Source: Lachnospiraceae bacterium
GTDB taxonomy: Bacteria > Bacillota > Clostridia > Lachnospirales > Lachnospiraceae
DNA length: 5,287 nt
Direction: 5' to 3'
NCBI GenBank assembly: GCA_900769175.1
Contig: CAAGFP010000156.1
Span: 1-5,287 of the forward strand
Shown: positions 1 through 4,296 of the stretch, in pieces
Layout of the letters: the number at the start of each line of letters is the position of its first letter
Numbering within the stretch: position 1 is the first letter of the stretch
Notes under the pieces: generated by a model
The model's database searches: none
Told to the model about the DNA's origin: nothing
Seen by the model: only the letters and a program-made list of their open reading frames with translations
Translations under genes and position numbers: made by a program

Positions 1-59
1 CAAGAAAAATCAAATCGAATCTGAATATCTTAGGGTATCTCTAACTATTTCCAACTGAC

Positions 60-71
60 AGTAAATTTACT
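60..71. repeat. 12-bp perfect palindrome, possible second operator
   Basis: AGTAAATTTACT reads the same on both strands. It shares the outer GTAAA/TTTAC half-sites with the larger palindrome centred 39 bp downstream, but has no central spacer. It lies about 90 bp before the start codon of the 162-1217 gene, upstream of the likely promoter core. The sequence is AT-rich, so a 12-bp palindrome is only moderately surprising. Its interest comes from the shared half-sites. A role as an auxiliary repressor site is inference. Confidence 0.3.
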
Positions 72-93
72 CCATCAAATACGACAAAATTCT

Positions 94-121
94 TTCGTAA
101 ACTTAAGTTTACGTGTATACT
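94..121 (+). promoter_or_regulatory. Candidate sigma-A promoter of the DUF5050-type gene
   Basis: TATACT at 116-121 matches the -10 consensus TATAAT at five of six positions. The best -35 at a usable distance is the weak TTCGTA at 94-99, with a 16-bp spacer. An alternative reading is TTTACG (108-113) with GATACT (130-135), also with 16 bp between. Either way the 96-113 palindrome falls inside the promoter core, overlapping the spacer or a hexamer, which is where a repressor would block RNA polymerase. The expected start of transcription is around 128-142, giving a short leader before the AAAGGGA ribosome-binding site at 148-154. Confidence 0.4.
96..113. promoter_or_regulatory. 18-bp perfect palindrome, probable repressor operator
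   Basis: CGTAAACTTAAGTTTACG is a perfect inverted repeat centred between 104 and 105. Nine independent base pairs must all match, so chance occurrence in a 160-bp leader is on the order of one in a thousand, somewhat higher with AT bias. Its position within the promoter region of the downstream gene fits a dimeric helix-turn-helix repressor such as a TetR- or MarR-family protein; palindromes of this size and AT-rich centre are usual for them. It is not followed by a T-tract, so it does not look like a terminator. The regulator itself is not in the window. Confidence 0.5.
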
Positions 122-161
122 GAAAAGCAGATACTAAAAACACACATAAAGGGAAAAAATT

Positions 162-1217
162 ATGGCATCTAAAACAAAGAAATCAACCAATTATTTAGGC
201 TTAATTATCACCTTAATCGTTATCTTTGCAATTCTGATTTCACTGTTTTTCATTGACCGTTTATCGAAAAGAATTGCGCCGAATCCTCCCGGTACCGTAG
301 GAAATACCGCTGGAAATCTTAATAATGAAGGCTTGTTTTGTGAAGACGACGGAGTGGTCTATTTCGCCAATTCCTATGACCTCGATACTCTCTATCAGAT
401 GAATGCTGACGAGACCGAAATCAAACAACTTGTGAATGCACAGGTTGCTTATATCAATGCCGGAGAAAAACATCTATATTACTACATGAAGGATTCCACG
501 ACATCAAACGGACTTGGATTCATCAGAAGGGTTTTGGGGATTTACCGCTGCAACAAAAAAGGCGGTCAGATTCAGTCACTAACACGAAATCCTTCCGCAA
601 TTACGATTTTAATCGATGATGAAATTTTCTCTCAATATTATGATAAAGCGACCGGAATCCGGCTTTGCCGAATCAGTGTTGACGGTAAAACAAACGAAGT
701 CGTTTCCTCTTCCATCACGAACCCGGCATGCTGCTACAACGGACGAATTTATTACAATGACACTGAGAAAAGTCATTTTCTCTACTCCATGGATACGAAG
801 ACTCTGGCATCGGCCGTAGAATTAAGATACAATGTCTGGAACCCGGTTTTTGACGGAAATTATGTATATTTCATGGATACGGACAACAACTATCGCCTGT
901 GCAGAGCCTCACTTGAAACCGACGAAATTCAGGTTTTGACGAATGACCGTGTCGATACCTTCAATGTCACGGACCAATATGTATATTATCAGAAAAACTC
1001 ACAAACCGAACCGGCACTAAAACGAGTGACTCTCGATGGAACACGCGAAGAAATCATCCGCGAAGGAAATTATTGTAAAATCAATGTCACTTCCCATTAC
1101 GTTTATTTCCGTCCGTTTGAAAACCAGACCGTCACCTACAAAACGCCGGTAAGCGGTGATATCAGCGTAAGTGAATTCATAGACGCCGCTAAAGCTGCGG
1201 CAGAGAGTAAAAAATAA
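162..1217 (+). CDS. Membrane-anchored DUF5050-type beta-propeller protein
   Basis: The protein has 351 residues. Residues 11-31 form one hydrophobic segment after a short lysine-rich N-terminus (SKTKK), so the chain is probably a type II membrane protein with residues from about 35 outside the cell. After a Pro/Gly/Asn linker (40-53), a repeat of about 40 residues follows: an aromatic strand (VVYF 65-68, HLYYY 104-108, FSQYY 156-160, RIYYND 195-200, YVYFMD 234-239, YVYYQ 273-277, YVYF 313-316), then LY/LCRxS or LYSMD-like strands (LYQMN 77-81, IYRCN 127-131, LCRIS 168-172, LYSMD 207-211, LCRAS 246-250, LKRVT 286-290). This is the pattern of DUF5050 and related six- or seven-bladed propellers. 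No catalytic motif, lipobox or sortase signal is visible. The tail (341-351) is Ala/Lys-rich. The start is supported by AAAGGGA at 148-154, seven bases before ATG. The gene stands alone and converges on the folate operon, so no functional link is implied. The ligand and role are unknown; family assignment is fairly sure, function is not. Confidence 0.8.
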   Translation: MASKTKKSTNYLGLIITLIVIFAILISLFFIDRLSKRIAPNPPGTVGNTAGNLNNEGLFCEDDGVVYFANSYDLDTLYQMNADETEIKQLVNAQVAYINAGEKHLYYYMKDSTTSNGLGFIRRVLGIYRCNKKGGQIQSLTRNPSAITILIDDEIFSQYYDKATGIRLCRISVDGKTNEVVSSSITNPACCYNGRIYYNDTEKSHFLYSMDTKTLASAVELRYNVWNPVFDGNYVYFMDTDNNYRLCRASLETDEIQVLTNDRVDTFNVTDQYVYYQKNSQTEPALKRVTLDGTREEIIREGNYCKINVTSHYVYFRPFENQTVTYKTPVSGDISVSEFIDAAKAAAESKK

Positions 1218-1314
1218 TCCCGTTCCAGAATTGTATTCCTATATCTGTAAACCATATGTCGGTTGCAGACTGCCCGGCACATGGTTTTGCGGTTACACAA
1301 TTTTGAAACGGGAT
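1209..1314 (-). terminator. Long hairpin terminator of the folate operon (convergent gap)
   Basis: Arms 1217-1234 and 1297-1314 are complementary at 16 of 18 positions. On either strand, one of the two remaining pairs can be a G-U wobble. On the minus strand the stem is followed at once by TATTTTTT (1216-1209), a good T-tract, so it can end transcription coming from folBK. The T-tract lies within the last codons of the opposing gene. On the plus strand the stem is followed by ATCGTAATCGTTTC, a poor T-tract, so action in that direction would be weaker. The loop is not empty: AAACCAT 1249-1255 pairs with ATGGTTT 1281-1287, and GCA 1265-1267 pairs with TGC 1271-1273 at the tip. The whole gap therefore folds as one long rod. 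Confidence 0.65.
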
Positions 1315-1327
1315 ATCGTAATCGTTT

Positions 1328-2161
1328 CTATGATTCGATAATATGATGCTCTTTCAAGTCTTCAAGCATTTCAAGACTTGTTTTTCCAATCAGAGGATGT
1401 CTGAAATACGGTGCAATCTCGCTTAACGGCTTTAAAACGAAGTCACGATTGCATAAATCCATGTGCGGTATCGTTAATGTATCCGATTCATAAACGACAT
1501 CATCATAGTATAAAATATCCAGATCAAGCGTTCTCGGTCCCCAATGCACCTCTCGCGTACGCCCGGCTTTTCTTTCTTCCTCATGCAGGAGTTCCAGCAG
1601 TTCTTCTTCGTAAAGCACGGTTTCCATTTCCAATACGCCATTTATGAAATCATCCTGCTCGACTTCCCCATACGGAGTACTGCTATAATACTTGGAAACC
1701 TTTATTACACGACAGGTCTCTTCGGCACCGAGATTGGAAATTGCATCTTCTATATATCCTTCCCGATCTCCCATATTCGAACCAAATGCAATATAAGCCT
1801 TATGCCATTTACGATGAACCGATACGGACACCGTCTTAAAAGGCAGGGGAATCGGAGCTTCGGGCTTCATGATTTCCAAATCGATTTCTCGCACCCCGGG
1901 AAAGCGGATTAAAATACTTCGCGCCATGGAATTGGTAATGGTTTCCAGTAAATTCTTCCGGTTTGAAAGCATATATTTTTTCATATAAAGACAAATTGCC
2001 CCGTAATCAACGGTGTCTTCAATTTCATCATTGTTACCGGCATTTCTTGTGTCGGTATACAAAGTCGCATTTATAAGGAAGTTCTGACCTTTACTTTGTT
2101 CCTCGGAATAGACTCCGTGATAAGCAAATATTTCTAGTCCCCGAATTCTGATTTCATCCAT
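1328..2161 (-). CDS. folBK: Bifunctional dihydroneopterin aldolase / HPPK (FolB-FolK fusion)
   Basis: This is a 277-residue cytoplasmic enzyme for two successive folate steps. FolB (about 1-118) splits 7,8-dihydroneopterin to 6-hydroxymethyl-7,8-dihydropterin and glycolaldehyde. FolK (about 121-277) transfers pyrophosphate to it from ATP. FolB landmarks aligned to the Staphylococcus aureus enzyme from memory are E21 (SEEQSKGQ), Y53 (DTVDYG), E73 (NLLET) and K99 (IMKPEAPIP). FolK shows AFGSNMGDR (125-133), SSTPYG (160-165), DDFINGV (170-176), and the signature HWGPRTLDLDIL (206-217) with metal-binding D213 and D215, then IPH (231-233) and FVLKPL (241-246). Both halves are full length and joined with almost no linker. 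The start is set by GGAGG seven bases before ATG, a strong site, 36 bp after the folP stop. It is the last gene of the minus-strand operon, followed by the 1209-1314 terminator. Folate fusions of this kind are known in Firmicutes (for example SulD of Streptococcus pneumoniae). Confidence 0.95.
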   Translation of the reverse strand: MDEIRIRGLEIFAYHGVYSEEQSKGQNFLINATLYTDTRNAGNNDEIEDTVDYGAICLYMKKYMLSNRKNLLETITNSMARSILIRFPGVREIDLEIMKPEAPIPLPFKTVSVSVHRKWHKAYIAFGSNMGDREGYIEDAISNLGAEETCRVIKVSKYYSSTPYGEVEQDDFINGVLEMETVLYEEELLELLHEEERKAGRTREVHWGPRTLDLDILYYDDVVYESDTLTIPHMDLCNRDFVLKPLSEIAPYFRHPLIGKTSLEMLEDLKEHHIIES

Positions 2162-2197
2162 AATTCATCCTCCTTACCCGAAATGTAATTACCTATT

Positions 2198-3004
2198 TTA
2201 GCTGTATAAAATTGCTTCCGTCATTCGAATTGCACGAACATTTTCTTTTACGTCATGAACGCGGACGAAAGATGCCCCTTTCATAACTGCAATAACTGTC
2301 GTTGCAATCGTTCCTTCCACTCTTTCAAAAATCGGCAAATCCAATGTCAGCCCAATCACAGATTTTCTGGAAGTTCCCAGAAGAATCGGTAAATCAAATT
2401 TCTTTAAGCAGTCAAGATGATTGATTACTGAAAGATTCTGTTCATACGTTTTCCCAAAGCCTACGCCGGGATCGATAATAATTTTATCTCTTGGAATTCC
2501 CGCCCTTTGTGCATCCGCTAAATAAGCTTCAATGTCTGATAGCATTTCCGTCAGGAAATCATTGTAATTCGCATTGTGCCGGTTATGCATCAAACAACAG
2601 CACACCTGCTTTTGTGCAATGACAGACGCCATTTTTTCGCTGCTTTGCAATGCCCAGATGTCATTGATTAAATCAACACCATACTCAATTGCTTCTTTGG
2701 CTACATCTGCATTATAAGTATCCACCGAAATCGGCACATCAAAGTTCTGTTTTACCTTTTCAATGACCGGAATGACACGTTCAATCTGTTCCTGCGCAGA
2801 AACCGGCTGGTAACCCGGACGTGTAGATTCGCCTCCAATATCAATTATATCTGCACTGTCCGAAAGCATCTGCTCAATACGTTTACATGCAAGGTCTGTT
2901 GTATTATACATTCCGCCATCCGAAAAAGAATCCGGCGTAACGTTGATAATTCCCATCACATAAGTTTTCTTTCCGATTTCAAATTCCCTGTTTCCTATTT
3001 TCAT
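2198..3004 (-). CDS. folP: Dihydropteroate synthase
   Basis: This is a 268-residue TIM-barrel enzyme that joins 6-hydroxymethyl-dihydropterin pyrophosphate with p-aminobenzoate to give dihydropteroate; it is the sulfonamide target. Both family signatures are present: MGIINVTPDSFSDGG (17-31) with metal-binding N21, and DIGGESTRPGY (55-65) with the loop-2 S60-T61-R62-P63. Further pterin and substrate motifs are SVDT (93-96), LINDI (112-116), DPGVGFGKTYEQN (178-190), GTSRKS (210-215) and VRVHD (247-251). The length is normal. No Phe-Gly type insertion or other obvious sul-like change is seen next to loop 1 or loop 2, so the protein reads as an ordinary chromosomal, drug-sensitive form; this is inference. 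The start ATG is preceded by an AAGGATAAGG run within a hexamer array (see the entry at 3006-3027). It lies between the HD hydrolase gene (169-bp gap) and folBK (36-bp gap). Confidence 0.96.
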   Translation of the reverse strand: MKIGNREFEIGKKTYVMGIINVTPDSFSDGGMYNTTDLACKRIEQMLSDSADIIDIGGESTRPGYQPVSAQEQIERVIPVIEKVKQNFDVPISVDTYNADVAKEAIEYGVDLINDIWALQSSEKMASVIAQKQVCCCLMHNRHNANYNDFLTEMLSDIEAYLADAQRAGIPRDKIIIDPGVGFGKTYEQNLSVINHLDCLKKFDLPILLGTSRKSVIGLTLDLPIFERVEGTIATTVIAVMKGASFVRVHDVKENVRAIRMTEAILYS

Positions 3005-3005
3005 C

Positions 3006-3027
3006 CCTTATCCTTATCCTTATCCTT
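3006..3027 (-). repeat. GGATAA hexamer array forming the folP ribosome-binding site
   Basis: On the minus strand the bases just before the folP ATG are AAGGATAAGGATAAGGATAAGG followed by G and ATG. This is about 3.7 perfect copies of a 6-bp unit. Each copy carries AAGGA, a good Shine-Dalgarno core. The copy at useful distance puts AGGA six bases before ATG; the others are farther upstream. Short tandem arrays can gain or lose units by strand slippage, which here would alter the number of extra binding cores without touching the nearest one. Confidence 0.8.
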
Positions 3028-3137
3028 TACGCAAAAATATATTCTAATCTTCTCATGTACATCTGCTTATTATTATCTCCATCAAAAAATTCATACCTGC
3101 ATTCTTTTTCGAAATAGTATTTCTCATCTGCATTCAT
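3027..3137 (-). CDS. Possible small ORF, 36 codons, between HD gene and folP
   Basis: An ATG at 3137 opens 36 codons ending in TAA at 3027-3029, 22 bp before the folP start. The peptide begins MNADEKYYFEKECRYEFF and ends RRLEYIFA. It is charged and rich in Tyr/Phe, with no membrane segment, and resembles coding sequence more than random AT-rich DNA. It is in the same frame as the HD gene upstream, separated by two stop codons. Against it: no Shine-Dalgarno sequence precedes the ATG (TTTTTGCTTTGTTT), and I recognise no family. It could be a small protein, a leader peptide coupled to folP, or chance. Confidence 0.25.
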   Translation of the reverse strand: MNADEKYYFEKECRYEFFDGDNNKQMYMRRLEYIFA

Positions 3138-3157
3138 AAACAAAGCAAAAATTGCAT

Positions 3158-3184
3158 ATTATATCCGGCTCGTTTAGAATTCAA
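3158..3184 (-). promoter_or_regulatory. Candidate internal promoter upstream of folP
   Basis: On the minus strand a perfect TATAAT (3163-3158) lies just after the HD gene stop. TTGAAT (3184-3179), overlapping the last codons of that gene, gives a four-of-six -35 match with a short 15-bp spacer. Transcription would start near 3151 and give a leader of about 145 bases before folP, running through the possible small ORF. The 169-bp gap is larger than the other gaps in the operon, which agrees with extra regulation here. The spacing is below the optimum, so this is tentative. Confidence 0.3.
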
Positions 3185-3656
3185 GTTTTTTTGTTCTTTT
3201 TTCCGGCAAACGGTTACACCTTTCCCGAACCTCGCACCAGAAGCACTCCCGGCTTGCTTTATCTGCCAGATAAATAATTTCCGAAAGCGGTCGTTTCATT
3301 GCTTCTTCCTTGTTTCTGTGAAAGCGTATGGCATGCACGATTTCTTCGGCTTCACTCTCCGAAAAACCGGTATCGCGAAGGATGGTACCCGCTTTCTTCG
3401 CTCCTGCCTCTTCGTGAGCTTCTCCAGTTTCGTACTGAATTCCTCTTCCGCAATCATGCAGCAGGGCGGCTGCATAAACGATTTCTTTTTCAATGGAATA
3501 TTGCTTTTCGAGATTCAATATCCATGCAATTCTTGCAACTGCAAGAATATGATTCCTGTCATGAATACAAAACTCCCTCTCCTTCTCACGAATGGCAATA
3601 TCCTCAACTGCCGCCATATATTCCTGATTGTGAATGATTCTGTCAATTCTGTCCAT
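3174..3656 (-). CDS. HD-domain metal-dependent phosphohydrolase in the folate operon
   Basis: This is a 160-residue soluble protein. The HD-superfamily metal ligands are visible: H36 (DRNHILAVAR), H67-D68 (AALLHDCGRG), and D132 (YLADKASR). Histidines H81 (AHEEAGA) and H113 (IRFHR), at places where binuclear HD enzymes carry extra ligands, are also present. Such proteins hydrolyse phosphomonoesters or phosphodiesters of nucleotides. The tail has C138-x2-C141-x5-C147, and C30 precedes the first ligand helix (EFCIHDRNH). A zinc or structural site formed by these four is possible. The gene lies between folE (82-bp gap) and folP, on the same strand. The operon lacks the Nudix enzyme that dephosphorylates dihydroneopterin triphosphate, so this protein is a candidate for that step, but its substrate is unproven. 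The start is uncertain: the first ATG has only a weak GAG nearby (TTTTGAGAA). Met14 (3617) has AGGA four bases upstream, but I prefer Met1 because I recall related proteins having similar N-terminal extensions. Confidence 0.85.
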   Translation of the reverse strand: MDRIDRIIHNQEYMAAVEDIAIREKEREFCIHDRNHILAVARIAWILNLEKQYSIEKEIVYAAALLHDCGRGIQYETGEAHEEAGAKKAGTILRDTGFSESEAEEIVHAIRFHRNKEEAMKRPLSEIIYLADKASRECFWCEVRERCNRLPEKRTKKLEF

Positions 3657-3693
3657 TTCTCAAAACTCAATTTTAAACTATCGTTATTTCCGG

Positions 3694-3743
3694 ATTTTAT
3701 CTGCGTGCATCCAAATTTTATCTGCGTGCATCCAAATTTTATC
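3694..3743 (-). repeat. 21-bp tandem repeat spanning the folE stop codon
   Basis: On the plus strand the unit ATTTTATCTGCGTGCATCCAA occurs twice without mismatch (3694-3714, 3715-3735). A third, partial copy, ATTTTATC (3736-3743), includes the folE stop (3739-3741). The unit is 21 bp, so in the folE frame each copy supplies another TAA, making a row of in-frame stops. In another minus frame the same DNA gives a 15-codon ORF (3731-3684) reading MHADKIW then MHADKIRK. The repeat fills over half of the 82-bp gap before the HD gene. It looks like a recent slippage duplication; a function is not shown. Confidence 0.85.
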
Positions 3744-4296
3744 CGTTATTCAACATATCAAAAAATAATCTGCTGTAACTTTCATCCTCAAACGCACCGC
3801 GTTTTACGACCGTTACCGTTTTACTTCCGGGCTTTTTGATTCCGCGCATCGTCATGCAAAGATGTTCCGCTTCCGCCATCACCATGACACCCTTTGGCGA
3901 TAATTCACTCATAATTGCATCTGCAATCTGCGCCGTCATCTGTTCCTGAATCTGCAGACGTTTGGCATACACCTCAACCGTTCTTGCAAGCTTACTGATT
4001 CCAACCACTTCATTGTTCGGTATATATGCCACATGTATTTTCCCGAAAAAGGGCATCATATGATGCTCGCACATGGAATAAAATGTAATATCCTTCTCCA
4101 AAACAATATCATTATGTTCCACATGAAATCGCTTCGATAAATGTTTCGCACTATCTTCTTCCATTCCGGCAAAAATCTCACCATACATTCTGGCGATGCG
4201 GCCCGGGGTATCCACAAGTCCTTCCCGGTTTACATCTTCTCCGATTCCTTCCAATAAAAGTTTTACCGCTTCTTCTATCTTTGCTTCATCGATCAT
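3739..4296 (-). CDS. folE: GTP cyclohydrolase I (type IA)
   Basis: This is a 185-residue enzyme, normal length for the bacterial form, that converts GTP to 7,8-dihydroneopterin triphosphate and formate, the entry step to folate. Zinc ligands are C76 and H79 (SMCEHHM) and C147 (HLCMTMRG). Catalytic histidines match H78 and H145. Other landmarks are GLVDTPGR (26-33), PFFGKIHVAYIPN (82-94), VGISKLAR (98-105), QEQMT (117-121) and the C-terminal SRLFFDML (175-182). The presence of all zinc residues marks it as the classic zinc-dependent enzyme and not the FolE2 (type IB) family. The ATG overlaps the end of folC by 11 bp, and a GAGG lies seven bases before it inside folC, so the two are probably translationally coupled. 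The product would be a homodecamer in the cytoplasm, as known for the family. Confidence 0.97.
   Translation of the reverse strand: MIDEAKIEEAVKLLLEGIGEDVNREGLVDTPGRIARMYGEIFAGMEEDSAKHLSKRFHVEHNDIVLEKDITFYSMCEHHMMPFFGKIHVAYIPNNEVVGISKLARTVEVYAKRLQIQEQMTAQIADAIMSELSPKGVMVMAEAEHLCMTMRGIKKPGSKTVTVVKRGAFEDESYSRLFFDMLNNG

Noticed and set aside
2..58. Short open frame on the plus strand that could be the end of an upstream gene (stop at 56-58)
   Set aside because: Only 18 codons are visible and no family can be recognised; another frame is open nearly as long, so there is no support for coding.
1544..1912. Plus-strand open frame of 122 codons within the folBK region
   Set aside because: It is antisense to a gene with clear catalytic motifs in two domains; the translation looks random.
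3145..3155. Terminator after the HD gene
   Set aside because: The stem is only four base pairs of mixed composition and the following T-run is broken, so it would not end transcription.
3005..3173. Tetrahydrofolate riboswitch in the leader of folP
   Set aside because: The gap is AT-rich, with no sign of the conserved paired segments and junction sequences of that riboswitch; only a 4-bp hairpin (GCAA/TTGC near 3145-3155) is seen.
3318..3839. Open frame of 173 codons on the plus strand across the HD gene and the end of folE
   Set aside because: It lies antisense to two well-supported genes, has low-complexity stretches from the 21-bp repeat, and shows no recognisable protein features.
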